A stretch of 47,081 bases of DNA from Eubacterium sp. (GTDB lineage: Bacteria; Bacillota; Clostridia; Lachnospirales; Lachnospiraceae), in assembly GCA_017634555.1 (NCBI GenBank), contig JAGBNF010000024.1, forward strand, positions 1-47,081, read 5' to 3'. The position numbers and the translations under genes were made by a program. This document shows, one piece after another, positions 24,887 to 33,928 of this stretch. Each line of letters starts with the position of its first letter. Position 1 is the stretch's first letter. The notes under the pieces are model-generated. The model ran no database searches. It was not told the DNA's origin and saw only the letters and a list, made by a program, of their open reading frames with translations.

Positions 24887-26719
24887 ATGCCGCCTGGAGG
24901 AAGAATGGGACCGGGAGGTCCCGGAGGTCATTTTTTGACAGAAGAGGAGAAGGCTGCTCAGCCTAAGGTGACGCCGGAGCTTCTGAAGAGAGTATTTTCG
25001 TATATCAAACCGTATTGGAAGCAGTTTACTCTGGTGCTTATATGCATCGCGCTTTCGTCGGTCATGAATCTTCTCCCTTCGATCTTTACAGGTAAGATAA
25101 TTGATGACGGTCTCATCGGAAGAAACATGAAGCTGCTCATTATCTATATAGTCGCATCTCTGGGCGTGACCTTCGGAGCGAATCTGATAGGCGTCGGTGA
25201 GAGCTATATAAATACCTGGATAGCACAGCATATAACATTTGATATGAGAAATCAGATGTTCCGTCATCTTCAGAAAATGTCCCAGCGGTTTTTCACAACC
25301 AGCAATCAGGGTGACATTATCACAAGAATGACGAGCGATATTGACGGAGTTGAATCGGTCATAACAAATACCTTCAAGAGTATTCTGTCGAACTCCATAA
25401 CACTGATCTTTGCGCTTATCGCCATGTTCCAGAAGAACTGGATACTGGCACTTCTCGGAATCGCAGTCATTCCGCTTTTCGTTATTCCGACTCGTAAGGC
25501 CGGAAAGACCAGATGGACTCTCACGAGAGAGGCACAGGACTGCAATGATGAAGTAAATGGAATCCTGAACGAGACGCTTTCTGTCAGCGGTCAGCTGCTG
25601 GTAAAGCTCTTCGGAAAGGAAGAGCAGGAGTATGAAAGATATGAGGAAGTAAACAGAAGGATGATCAAGCTTCATATCAAGGAGAGGATGGCCGGCCGAT
25701 GGTTCTTCGTTGTACTTACCACAGTTACGAGTATCGGACCTATGCTGCTCTATCTTGTGGGCGGAATCCTTATGATGAAGTTTGACAGCTCCATCACAGT
25801 CGGTGATATCACAGTTCTCGTTGCACTCCTGGGAAAGACCTACATGCCGGTCAACAGCCTGCTCAACATTCAGGTTGACTGGATAAGATCCATGGCAATG
25901 TTTACGAGAATCTTCGAATACTTCGATATGAAGGTTGAGATAGAGAATCCTGAAAATGCAGTGCTTCCGGTAAAGGCATCCGGAGAAGTTGAATTCTCAC
26001 ATGTTGATTTCAGCTATGATGAGGAACGTCAGATATTGAAGGACGTAAGCTTCAAGCTGGAAAGCGGCCACAGCATTGCCATAGTCGGACCTTCCGGTTC
26101 TGGAAAGAGTACGATAATCAATCTTATACCGCGACTTTACGATGTTCAGTCGGGATCTGTAACCTTCGACGGAACGGATGTAAGAAAGCTGGATCTCACA
26201 TTTCTTAGGAAAAATGTGGGAGTTGTATCTCAGGAAACCTATCTTTTCAACAGTACGATCCGTGCAAATCTGAAATATGCAAAGCAGGATGCGACGGATG
26301 AGGAACTGATAGAAGCCTGTAAGAAGGCAAACATTTATGATTTTATAGAGAAGCAGGAGAAAGGCTTTGACACAATGGTGGGTAACCGAGGACTCAAGCT
26401 GTCCGGTGGAGAGAAGCAGAGACTTTCGATTGCCAGAGTTCTTCTGAAGGACCCGGCACTGCTTATATTTGATGAAGCAACATCGGCACTCGACTCGATC
26501 TCCGAGAGCAAGATTCAGGAGGCGATAGATCCGATAATCAAGGAGAGGACGAGTATCCTTATCGCACACAGACTTTCAACCATTCTTGCTGCGGATGAGA
26601 TCCTTGTAGTAAAGGATGGAGAGATAGTCGAGAGAGGGCATCACAAGGAACTCGTGGAACTCGGAGGGGTATATACGGAGCTGTATAATACGCAGTTTAG
26701 AAAAACAGATGAGGGGTAA
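24887..26719 (+). CDS. ABC exporter half-transporter (ATP-binding and permease in one chain)
   Basis: 610 residues. A short Gly/Pro-rich N-terminus, then six TM helices (about 45-335). The nucleotide-binding domain is at about 365-600 with Walker A GPSGSGKST, Q-loop VVSQETYLF, signature LSGGEKQR, Walker B LLIFDEATSALD and the H-loop AHRLST, all intact. It should work as a homodimer exporting lipids, drugs or peptides. GGGAGG lies before ATG 24887. The next gene begins 5 bp after its stop, so S66 peptidase, exporter and esterase probably form one operon. Confidence 0.94.
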   Translation: MPPGGRMGPGGPGGHFLTEEEKAAQPKVTPELLKRVFSYIKPYWKQFTLVLICIALSSVMNLLPSIFTGKIIDDGLIGRNMKLLIIYIVASLGVTFGANLIGVGESYINTWIAQHITFDMRNQMFRHLQKMSQRFFTTSNQGDIITRMTSDIDGVESVITNTFKSILSNSITLIFALIAMFQKNWILALLGIAVIPLFVIPTRKAGKTRWTLTREAQDCNDEVNGILNETLSVSGQLLVKLFGKEEQEYERYEEVNRRMIKLHIKERMAGRWFFVVLTTVTSIGPMLLYLVGGILMMKFDSSITVGDITVLVALLGKTYMPVNSLLNIQVDWIRSMAMFTRIFEYFDMKVEIENPENAVLPVKASGEVEFSHVDFSYDEERQILKDVSFKLESGHSIAIVGPSGSGKSTIINLIPRLYDVQSGSVTFDGTDVRKLDLTFLRKNVGVVSQETYLFNSTIRANLKYAKQDATDEELIEACKKANIYDFIEKQEKGFDTMVGNRGLKLSGGEKQRLSIARVLLKDPALLIFDEATSALDSISESKIQEAIDPIIKERTSILIAHRLSTILAADEILVVKDGEIVERGHHKELVELGGVYTELYNTQFRKTDEG

Positions 26720-26724
26720 GCGAT

Positions 26725-27654
26725 ATGTCATTAGGAAGCTTTATTTTCAAGAAAATGTGCACGAAATCAGACGCAAAGAGGGACGAGGGACTTGAGATTC
26801 CTGAGAGTGTCGAATATATAAGAGATATCAGATACGGAAGAAACAGGAAATTCCACCTGCTTGATATCTGCTGGCCGAAGAACATTTCCGAGAAGAAGGG
26901 AGGGCTTTTCAACAAGTCCGAGGAGGAAAGAGCGATTGACCTTTCGAAGGATAAGCTCCCAGTGATCATCAGTGTTCACGGCGGCGGATATGTTTACGGA
27001 AGCAAGGAGGTATACCAGTTCTACTGTGCGAGCCTTGCCGAAAAGGGATTTACTGTTATCAACTTTGATTACAGACTGGCACCGAAGTACACCTTCCCTG
27101 CACCGCTGGAGGATCTGAATCTTGTAATAAAGTGGATGATGGCAAACAAGGACGATTATCCTATAGATACGGATAATGTATTTCTGGTAGGAGATTCTGC
27201 CGGAGCGCAGCTTGCATGCCAGTACGGAGTTATATATTCTGACAAGGAATACAGAAATATAATGGACTTTAAGAAGCCGAGAATCAACCTGAGAGCAGTG
27301 GGTCTCTGCTGTGGAGTATATGACCTGAAGAAGAGGCTTATGAATGAAGGTAAGCATGGCCTCATCAGGGATTACCTGACCTCGAAGCCGGATCAGTTCG
27401 GAGCAAAGCTGGATGTTCTGGAGCATATAACCGACGAGTTCCCACCGGCATATCTTTTCAGCTCAAAGGGCGACATGCTACTTGAGGAATGTGAACCTAT
27501 GGCCGAATATCTGAAGAGCCGCGGTGTTAAATGTGCATATAAGATCTACGGAACCAAGAAGACGGGACATGTATTCCATGTAAATGTGCGAGACGAATAC
27601 GGTGCTGAGGCAAACAGTGACCAGATAGAATTTTTCAGGAAATTTATCCGTTAA
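26725..27654 (+). CDS. Alpha/beta hydrolase (hormone-sensitive-lipase type esterase)
   Basis: 309 residues, cytosolic. The oxyanion-hole motif HGGG is at 85-88 and the nucleophile elbow GDSAG at 156-160 with Ser158. The acid is in SSKGDMLLEE and the His in KTGHVFHV near the C-terminus, so the triad is complete. These enzymes hydrolyse short-chain esters. Coupled to the ABC exporter by a 5-bp gap; GAGGGG sits in the exporter stop region. Confidence 0.92.
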   Translation: MSLGSFIFKKMCTKSDAKRDEGLEIPESVEYIRDIRYGRNRKFHLLDICWPKNISEKKGGLFNKSEEERAIDLSKDKLPVIISVHGGGYVYGSKEVYQFYCASLAEKGFTVINFDYRLAPKYTFPAPLEDLNLVIKWMMANKDDYPIDTDNVFLVGDSAGAQLACQYGVIYSDKEYRNIMDFKKPRINLRAVGLCCGVYDLKKRLMNEGKHGLIRDYLTSKPDQFGAKLDVLEHITDEFPPAYLFSSKGDMLLEECEPMAEYLKSRGVKCAYKIYGTKKTGHVFHVNVRDEYGAEANSDQIEFFRKFIR

Positions 27655-27662
27655 GTTGTCAG

Positions 27663-27729
27663 TTGTAATAGAAGTTTATTAATGATACAATACGTGGGCG
27701 AGGATTTATCCCGTATTTGATAGGGTAAA
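27663..27729 (+). promoter_or_regulatory. Promoter and downstream dyad of cysK
   Basis: TTGTAA (27663-27668), 17 bp, TACAAT (27686-27691). Just after the expected start point is the dyad TTTAnCC-N11-GGnTAAA (27705-27729). A second, short dyad TCCTA-GT-TAGGA (27740-27751) covers the ribosome-binding site. The first is placed for repression; a cysteine-responsive Rrf2/CymR-like protein is one possible binder, but this is a guess. Confidence 0.55.
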
Positions 27730-27758
27730 TAGAAGATTATCCTAGTTAGGAGACAGAG

Positions 27759-28688
27759 ATGATATTTGATAATATTCTTGCCGCTGTTGGCAACACACCA
27801 TTGATAAGACTTAATCATATGACCGGTCCCGATGATGCAGAGGTACTGGTTAAGTATGAAGGAATGAATATTGGAGGCTCCATTAAGACACGTACAGCAC
27901 TTCAGATGATAGAGGCTGCCGAGCGTGACGGAAAGCTTAAGCCTGATTCAGTTATTGTAGAACCTACAAGTGGAAATCAGGGAATAGGTCTTTCTCTTGT
28001 GGGAGCAGTAAAGGGATATAAGGTAATAATCATCATGCCTGATTCCGTAAGTGAGGAGAGAAGACTCCTTATTAAGCAGTACGGAGCAGAGCTTGTGCTT
28101 ATCCATGATGACAATAATATCGGAGAATGTATTGAGAGATGTATCGAAACAGCAAAGAAGATGGTTGCTGAGAATGATAACTACTTCATGCCGGATCAGT
28201 TTTCAAATAATGAAAATGTAAATGCACATCTTCTTAATACAGGACGCGAGATCCTGGCTCAGGTAGACGGTCCGATCCACGGATTCTGTTCGGGAATCGG
28301 AACAGGTGGTACGATCACAGGTATAGGCCGTGTGCTTAAGGAGAAAAATCCGGATATGCTCATCTGGGCTGCAGAGCCGGAGCATGCTGCAATCCTGTCG
28401 GGAGGATCCATAGGATCACATTTACAGATGGGAATCGGTGACGGAGTTATTCCTCCGATCCTTGATCAGGATATCATCAAGCAGATTGAGATAGTTACAG
28501 ATGAAGAAGCTATCGAAACAACAAAGACACTGACCAAGAAGGAAGGTATCCTTTGCGGTATCTCAAGCGGAACCAACGTATGTGTTGCACTTAGAATGGC
28601 AAAGCTTCTGGGCAAGGGACATACTGTTGTAACAGTTCTTCCGGATACAGGAGAGAGATATTTCAGTACAGAGCTTTTTGAAAGATAA
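27759..28688 (+). CDS. cysK: Cysteine synthase family PLP enzyme
   Basis: 309 residues. Forms L-cysteine from O-acetylserine (or a related activated serine) and sulfide. The PLP Lys is probably Lys43 in NIGGSIKTR; the phosphate-binding loop is GIGTGGTITG near 180 and the C-terminal Ser of SSG and PDTGERY motif are present. Two active-site loops differ from standard CysK: NIGGSIKTR instead of NP-G-S-K-DR, and TSGNQG (70-75) instead of TSGNTG in the substrate loop. A changed acceptor or nucleophile preference is possible. Preceded by TTAGGAG. The next gene begins at the end of this one. Confidence 0.88.
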   Translation: MIFDNILAAVGNTPLIRLNHMTGPDDAEVLVKYEGMNIGGSIKTRTALQMIEAAERDGKLKPDSVIVEPTSGNQGIGLSLVGAVKGYKVIIIMPDSVSEERRLLIKQYGAELVLIHDDNNIGECIERCIETAKKMVAENDNYFMPDQFSNNENVNAHLLNTGREILAQVDGPIHGFCSGIGTGGTITGIGRVLKEKNPDMLIWAAEPEHAAILSGGSIGSHLQMGIGDGVIPPILDQDIIKQIEIVTDEEAIETTKTLTKKEGILCGISSGTNVCVALRMAKLLGKGHTVVTVLPDTGERYFSTELFER

Positions 28689-28695
28689 GGTTGAG

Positions 28696-29259
28696 TTGAA
28701 TAAGAACGAGATCCGAAAAATAAAAATAGATGAAAGAAGTAAGCTTCAGAAGGACTTTGCTTTAAATGCGTCAAAGAAAATATGCGGCACCATCACAGCC
28801 CTTGATATATATGAGGCAGCTGATGTGATACTCGGATATTACAGTACGAGAAATGAAGTTTATCTTGATACACTTTTTAAGGACGCGATAGAGAAGGGCA
28901 AGAAGGTCTATCTTCCCAAGGTGATAAGTAAGACCGAAATGAGATTCTTCAGATATGAAAAAGCTGAGGATCTTGCACCGGGAAGTTTTGGGATAATGGA
29001 ACCCTGTACCGAAGAAAGCTTTGAGGTGACGGATAGTGAAGAACGAAATGTTCTTATGATCGTTCCGGGTGTGGCTTTCGACAGCGAGGGTAACCGCCTC
29101 GGCTACGGCGGCGGGTATTATGACAGATATATAGAGAAGCTTATAGAGAGTACTGTTAAGTACAGCACAGTTATGGCGGCTTACGGTATGCAGAAGGTGG
29201 AACATATCCCTGTCGTTGATACGGATATCAGACCTGACATGATAGTAAGTGAGATATGA
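28696..29259 (+). CDS. 5-formyltetrahydrofolate cyclo-ligase
   Basis: About 187 residues; ATP-dependent conversion of 5-formyl-THF to methenyl-THF (MTHFS, YgfA/YqgN type). The N-terminal KNEIRKIKIDERSKL helix, GYYSTRNEVY, the LPKV strand, PGVAFDSEGNRLGYGGGYYDRY loop and the final PDMIVSE fit the family. There is no ATG. TTG 28696 is preferred because AAGG lies just before it and the N-terminus then aligns with the family; TTG 28678, inside the cysK end, is an alternative. Co-transcription with cysK is likely. A strong terminator follows. Confidence 0.88.
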   Translation: MNKNEIRKIKIDERSKLQKDFALNASKKICGTITALDIYEAADVILGYYSTRNEVYLDTLFKDAIEKGKKVYLPKVISKTEMRFFRYEKAEDLAPGSFGIMEPCTEESFEVTDSEERNVLMIVPGVAFDSEGNRLGYGGGYYDRYIEKLIESTVKYSTVMAAYGMQKVEHIPVVDTDIRPDMIVSEI

Positions 29260-29298
29260 TCTTGTGACCAGAAAACAGAATAGATACATTTTACAAAC

Positions 29299-29338
29299 AA
29301 TATGCCGGCTGAGAGAGATTCTTTGCCGGCATATTTTA
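29299..29338 (+). terminator. Intrinsic terminator after cyclo-ligase gene
   Basis: Stem AATATGCCGGC / GCCGGCATATT with a 15-base loop and following T-run. Confidence 0.88.
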
Positions 29339-29419
29339 ATGAACCATTTGGAGAGTCATGAAAATATAAAGATGAAGGGCGGAAATTCGAACCCTGACAA
29401 CGTTGGACGGGAGAGTGAC

Positions 29420-29935
29420 ATGGACTCTGGCAGATTTGAAAAGTACATAGAGGATTACGGCCGTGATATATATTCCTTCTGTATGTATATGACGAGGAGT
29501 AAGGATGACGCTGATGATCTATATCAGCAGACATTTCTTGTTGCATTCGAAAAAGATGAGATTGAAGAAGGAAGGAATCCTAAGTCTTATCTGATAACGA
29601 TAGCTGCGAATATCTGGAATAACACGAAGCGGAAGAGGCTCTGGAGGGCTAAAAGCGCAAATGTGGTCTATCTGGAGGATGAGAATCTGGAGCAGCTGCC
29701 GGATGGCAATCAATCAGTCGAAGACTCGGTGATCCATAATGAGGAAGAAGATAAGCTGAGGATGCTTGTGGATCGACTTCCTGAAAAGATGAAGGTCGTG
29801 ATAGTGATGTTCTATATGGAGGATATGTCCATAGAAGAAATCGCTCTGGCTCTTGGGATTCCTGCGGGAACTGTTAAAAGCAGGATGAACAAGGCAAGAA
29901 AAATATTGAAGGAGGGGATGGAAGATGGAAGATAA
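29420..29935 (+). CDS. ECF-type RNA polymerase sigma factor
   Basis: 171 residues from ATG 29420, which has GGGAGAG 6 nt upstream; in-frame ATGs at 29339 and 29372 would read through the terminator or lack a good site. Region 2 is clear (FCMYMTRSKDDADDLYQQTFLVAF, residues about 20-43), then a linker, then region 4 (RLPEKMKVVIVMFYMEDMSIEEIALALGIPAGTVKSRMNKARKIL, about 117-161). It directs RNA polymerase to a stress or envelope regulon, probably including its own operon. Its stop overlaps the start of the anti-sigma gene by 11 nt. Confidence 0.93.
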   Translation: MDSGRFEKYIEDYGRDIYSFCMYMTRSKDDADDLYQQTFLVAFEKDEIEEGRNPKSYLITIAANIWNNTKRKRLWRAKSANVVYLEDENLEQLPDGNQSVEDSVIHNEEEDKLRMLVDRLPEKMKVVIVMFYMEDMSIEEIALALGIPAGTVKSRMNKARKILKEGMEDGR

Positions 29936-30914
29936 AGAATTAGATATAATGCTTTCAAATGTACTGAAACCCTCATTTTCACCTGATGAAAGTTTGAACA
30001 TGAAGCTTAAGGAAATGCTTCGAGGTAAGGATAATGACGGAACCGGCGGAACAGGCAGTCAAAACAGCAATATGAAGGTTGTAAAGACGGCTGCGAAGAA
30101 GACTTTAAAGAAAAACACGAGTCCGGTAAAAGCATTTATAAGAGCGGCCATCGTAATTCTTGCAATTGCAAGTATCGGAACGGTTGGAGTATATGCCGCA
30201 AACTATTTTCTCAAGAAGACAACGGTTTATGATCACGGTATTTCGGTTGGAAATCAGGAATATGTTAATGATGAAGAACTGGCAGAGCCGTGGGAGGATG
30301 TATCTGTGACAAAGGAAGGGACCTTCGAAGGCGGACCGGATGATCTGTGGGATACCAAAGAGGTTGTGATAACCGGAGGAGCATATCAGAATTCCTATTA
30401 CACATACTCAACCTATGAAAAAGCTATAGAGGATACATGTCTTGATAATATCTTCATGGAGCCAATAGGCGAACCATACAGTATATGTTATGTTGAAACC
30501 GAGGAACTTCCGGGAGAGGCTGCAGGACAGATACTGTATAAGGATTATGAGCTGGACAGTACGTTTAACTGCAACGGAAAGGAGGTTTTCGTTGCACAGT
30601 CGAAGACAGATGGAGTTTCATCAGACTCAGCCTACAGCGTGATCCTTAATAAGACCGGTAATGAAAGAACATATATTTCCAAATCGGGAATAGAGTTTAC
30701 ACTGGTTGATGATGTCGAAGCGAAGCAGGAAGGCGGAACACCAGATGGAATCAGAACCTATGTCATGCTGGCATATGATGATGCCAAGGGTTATATAGCC
30801 TTCGATGATATGAAAGATAGTGAGATTCATGAGATACTGGATAAGGTGGTAATTCCGGTAACGGAAGGCAGTGATGTAACGTCAGAAGAAGCATCGGAAG
30901 AGGCTTCAGAATAG
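29925..30914 (+). CDS. Membrane-spanning anti-sigma factor-like protein
   Basis: 329 residues. A cytoplasmic N-terminal part of about 75 residues (MEDKELDIMLSNVLKPSFSPDESL), which should hold the sigma, then one TM helix (about 68-88, AAIVILAIASIGTVGVYAANYFL) and a 240-residue outside domain of unknown fold. The acidic tail (SEEASEEASE) is low complexity. The GGAGGGGATGG ribosome-binding site lies inside the sigma gene, so the pair is translationally coupled. No zinc-binding HxxxCxxC motif is seen. Confidence 0.8.
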   Translation: MEDKELDIMLSNVLKPSFSPDESLNMKLKEMLRGKDNDGTGGTGSQNSNMKVVKTAAKKTLKKNTSPVKAFIRAAIVILAIASIGTVGVYAANYFLKKTTVYDHGISVGNQEYVNDEELAEPWEDVSVTKEGTFEGGPDDLWDTKEVVITGGAYQNSYYTYSTYEKAIEDTCLDNIFMEPIGEPYSICYVETEELPGEAAGQILYKDYELDSTFNCNGKEVFVAQSKTDGVSSDSAYSVILNKTGNERTYISKSGIEFTLVDDVEAKQEGGTPDGIRTYVMLAYDDAKGYIAFDDMKDSEIHEILDKVVIPVTEGSDVTSEEASEEASE

Positions 30915-30935
30915 TGAATGGTTTTTAAATAAGAG

Positions 30936-30966
30936 AATCCCCTGTGCCGGGCACAGGGGATTTTTG
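30936..30966. terminator. Bidirectional intrinsic terminator
   Basis: Stem TCCCCTGTGCC / GGCACAGGGGA with T-run downstream and A-rich upstream sequence; separates the anti-sigma gene from the leftward surface-protein gene ending at 31001. Confidence 0.92.
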
Positions 30967-31000
30967 CATTACGCCTGACGGCGCAAGTTTATTGAATTAA

Positions 31001-33079
31001 TTATTCGGTGTAATCGTGGAAGGATATTGAATAGCTTCCCTGTTCCAGATTGTTTATCTTGATATCCTGTGTGAAGGTTCCGTTAGTTGTGGTATTTGTT
31101 ACATATACCGCAGAGTTTGCTATAGGTGAACCTGACTTTGTTACTGTGAAGCCTATTCCGGCAGTACGTCTTGCAGTACGCTCATAGGTCTTTGTTCCCG
31201 AAACATGTATAGTCAGATCATATCTGTGGTTATCCTTCTCAATATAATCGAAGGTGATGCTGGTTACATTTACCATTGCATTTATAGAATTACTCTTATC
31301 AACTGTCCTTACGTTGATCGGATAACCCTGAGTTCTCGAGAGCTTCAGAGCACCGGTCCACTGTGCATAAACATATACAGTAGCTCCGTCCTTAACCGAA
31401 AGGTTCTTGAAGTTCTGACCGAGAAGGCTTGCGCCGTTAACGCTGCTCAGGCTCCAGCCCTGGAAAATGCTCTTGGTCTTTGTGAAACCGTTTGCAGGGT
31501 ACTTATAAACCTGATCGTAGGTGCAGTTCATAGCTGCTACGCTGCCGCCTGTAGCACCGTTGCCCATGAATACTACCTTATAGCTTATAGGAACCATCTT
31601 TGCATATAAGTGAAGATTCTTATATGAACCCTTTTCTACGCTGTATAAAGCCTTTCCTGTGTAATTGCTGTTCTTGTACCATCCGCAGAACTTATAACCT
31701 GTAAGGGTAGGAGTCGGAAGAGTAAATGTATCCGTCTCAACTGTATATGACTGAGGAGCTATTCCGTAGAGGGTTCCCTCATATTTGTAGCTGATGGAAT
31801 AGGTTCTTATGGACCACTTCGCATACAGTGTCTTCTTACCGGTAGATCCCTTAGGGATTGTAGTTATCTTGTTCTTATACTTACTGTCGCTGTACCATCC
31901 TTCAAAGATATATCCAGGTCTGGATGCATCCTTCAGTGTGATGGTATTGGATGTGATAGTATAGGTTGCAGGGTTCTTGGAATTGTTAGTTCCGCCGCTT
32001 ATATTATAAACAATCTTATACTTTGTCTTTTCCCATTGCGGATATAAGTAAAGAGTGTTTCCGTCAACAGAAGTAAGATCCTTTATTTTTGCCCGATCAC
32101 CAAAGGCTCTTCCCGATCCGTCAGCCTTTGTGTTCCAGCCGGTAAATGTATAGCCGGTTCTCTTAAATGCATTTGCAGGAAGCTTATATGTTTCACCGTA
32201 AAGATATGTCTTGGATTCCATAGTTCCGCTTGATGCACGGTAAGGCTTGAACTCGATATTATATGATATCGGATCCCACTGAGCATACAGAGTTACCTCA
32301 GCATCCTGTCCCGAACGAAGATTTGTGACTAAGTCCTGATCAGGATAGCTCTTTCCGCTTCCGTCCGGCTTGGTATTCCAGCAAGAGAAGAAGTAGCCCT
32401 TGCGATAAAAGTTGGTTGATCTTAAGAAATATTCCTCACCATATCTGCATACCATGTGCTTCATGGTTCCGGAGGTTGCACCGTTTCCGTCAAATTCTAT
32501 GGTATATTTGTTGGCATCCCACTTAGCATAGAAGGTTAAGTTGCCTGAGGTATTGGCAGCAATCTTATAAACTCTGTTTGTATAATCGGCATCGCTGTAC
32601 CAGCCCTTAAAGGTGTAGCCCTTCCATGAAGGGGCGTTCAGAGCGATGTCCTCTCCGGACTTGGCATACTGTGCAGGATTGTCCGGATTTGTCTTTCCGT
32701 TAACATATGTGATGGTGTAACGTACAGGAGCACTGTCCTCTGCAATCATAATATCGCTGTCAGGGATGAGTGCATCCTCGGATATTTCCTCTTCGGATAA
32801 TTTTTCCTCGGATTCTGTTGTATCAGCTGCAGGCAATGTGACTGCAGGTTCTTCAGCAGGGGACTCCTTAGGCTCATCCGTATCAGGTGCAGCCTCTGTG
32901 GTTTCCGATGCTTCGGAATCAGTCGGTGTTGCATCATTAAGCTCAGACTCTGTATAGCCCGTGCTTTCAGTTGTGGTTTCGACGTTCGTATCTTCTGCGG
33001 CAAAAACTCTGGCAGGAGCATTACTGAATGCCATCATCGCAGCGAGTGCGAAGGTAACGACTTTTCTCTTTACTCTCAA
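31001..33079 (-). CDS. Secreted protein with six InlB/Flg_new (Listeria-Bacteroides) repeats
   Basis: 692 residues. The start codon is TTG 33079, set by the excellent AAGGAGGG (complement of 33087-33094) 7 nt away. A signal peptide (about 1-28, RVFA-AED) is followed by an acidic Thr/Glu/Ser-rich linker (30-110). Six InlB-type B repeats of about 70-80 residues follow (about 113-575), each with (K/S)Y-x-I-x-(F/Y)...GYxFxGW(Y/N)...LYAxW. A beta-rich C-terminal domain of about 115 residues has no known name here. No LPxTG anchor is seen, so it is secreted or held otherwise. Such repeats usually serve adhesion or cell-wall association. Confidence 0.9.
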   Translation of the reverse strand: MRVKRKVVTFALAAMMAFSNAPARVFAAEDTNVETTTESTGYTESELNDATPTDSEASETTEAAPDTDEPKESPAEEPAVTLPAADTTESEEKLSEEEISEDALIPDSDIMIAEDSAPVRYTITYVNGKTNPDNPAQYAKSGEDIALNAPSWKGYTFKGWYSDADYTNRVYKIAANTSGNLTFYAKWDANKYTIEFDGNGATSGTMKHMVCRYGEEYFLRSTNFYRKGYFFSCWNTKPDGSGKSYPDQDLVTNLRSGQDAEVTLYAQWDPISYNIEFKPYRASSGTMESKTYLYGETYKLPANAFKRTGYTFTGWNTKADGSGRAFGDRAKIKDLTSVDGNTLYLYPQWEKTKYKIVYNISGGTNNSKNPATYTITSNTITLKDASRPGYIFEGWYSDSKYKNKITTIPKGSTGKKTLYAKWSIRTYSISYKYEGTLYGIAPQSYTVETDTFTLPTPTLTGYKFCGWYKNSNYTGKALYSVEKGSYKNLHLYAKMVPISYKVVFMGNGATGGSVAAMNCTYDQVYKYPANGFTKTKSIFQGWSLSSVNGASLLGQNFKNLSVKDGATVYVYAQWTGALKLSRTQGYPINVRTVDKSNSINAMVNVTSITFDYIEKDNHRYDLTIHVSGTKTYERTARRTAGIGFTVTKSGSPIANSAVYVTNTTTNGTFTQDIKINNLEQGSYSISFHDYTE

Positions 33080-33136
33080 CTGTAATCCCTCCTTTATACT
33101 TTGCGCGCCCGTATATGGGGCAGCTTAAAGACGGAT

Positions 33137-33745
33137 CTACTCATCCTTATCAACATGATCGATCTTCATCTTCGTGACCTTCTTAGATAATATATATGTT
33201 ATAACAAGTATACATATAGATACAAGTATAAACCAAGGATTTTGTATAGCATTCACCGCACTTTGTCCGACTGCGGCAAGAAGACTGATCATTATAAGCT
33301 TTGCTACATATAAAGTAAGGAGATATTTCCTTCTGGAAAACTCGGATACACCGAAGGCAAAGTTAACGAAAGCTGACGGTGTGAAGGGAAAGAGAGCTAC
33401 CATGAAAAGTGTCGCGGTATTGGTCTGTTCCACCCATTTACGTGCTTTCAGTACCCGCGGATGTCTGTCCGAAAACCTGAGGAATCTGTCTCTGAATAAA
33501 TGCCTGAAGGCCATAAATACTATAGTACAGCCGATACATGTGCCTACCCAGCTGTAGAGAAAGCCGAGGAAGATACCGTGGGCGGCTACATTTACCAGGA
33601 CAATGGCAACCAGCGGCAGAGGCGGAATTATGGACTCGATGGCGGCAAGGATTATGGGTGCCAGCGGACCGAGATGCCTGAAGCTGTTCAGCAGGTTAAG
33701 CCAGAAGTCTATGGATGTTAAGTTGTGCCAGATTTCCTGAATCAT
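33137..33745 (-). CDS. TVP38/TMEM64 family membrane protein
   Basis: 202 residues from ATG 33745 (MIQEIWHNL), with AAAGGA 8 nt upstream; the longer start at 33775 lacks a good site. About five TM helices. The VTT-domain features are seen: GPLAPIILAAIESIIPPLPL, then SWVGTCIGCTIVFMAFR and FPFTPSAFVNFAFGVSEF. Family members are thought to affect membrane lipid movement; function here is unknown. It lies upstream of the InlB-type gene and shares its direction, with 57 bp between. Confidence 0.88.
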   Translation of the reverse strand: MIQEIWHNLTSIDFWLNLLNSFRHLGPLAPIILAAIESIIPPLPLVAIVLVNVAAHGIFLGFLYSWVGTCIGCTIVFMAFRHLFRDRFLRFSDRHPRVLKARKWVEQTNTATLFMVALFPFTPSAFVNFAFGVSEFSRRKYLLTLYVAKLIMISLLAAVGQSAVNAIQNPWFILVSICILVITYILSKKVTKMKIDHVDKDE

Positions 33746-33792
33746 TTTATTGTCCTTTAGATTGTTTTTTGTCATAAATCTCAGACCAACAT

Positions 33793-33820
33793 ATTATAGC
33801 ATTATAGGGCTTTTTTACAA
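33793..33820 (-). promoter_or_regulatory. Sigma-A promoter for the TVP38-family gene
   Basis: Minus strand TTGTAA (complement of 33815-33820), 16 bp, TATAAT (complement of 33793-33798). Confidence 0.6.
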
Positions 33821-33841
33821 CAAACAGAGATTTATAATTTA

Positions 33842-33870
33842 TTGTAAAATCCTTTAAATTGAATTAAAAT
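33842..33870 (+). promoter_or_regulatory. Sigma-A promoter for the diguanylate cyclase gene
   Basis: TTGTAA (33842-33847), 17 bp, TAAAAT (33865-33870); ATG 33929 lies about 50 nt after the expected start point. Confidence 0.6.
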
Positions 33871-33928
33871 AGAGGCATATCACTGAAAAAGTTTCCATGA
33901 AAAATGTATCCCTTACGGGAGGTAGCCT

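Noticed and set aside
24794-25675. Long minus-strand open frame (293 codons) opposite the S66 and ABC exporter genes
   Set aside because: The plus strand encodes a full ABC exporter with all motifs; the antisense translation is rich in Arg, Cys and His without any domain or start signal.
26767-27426. Minus-strand open frame of 219 codons opposite the esterase
   Set aside because: The esterase on the plus strand has a full catalytic triad and coupled start; no start signal for the antisense frame.
29249-29419. Longer start for the ECF sigma factor
   Set aside because: The extension crosses the terminator at 29299-29338; ATG 29420 has a good ribosome-binding site and region 2 begins soon after.
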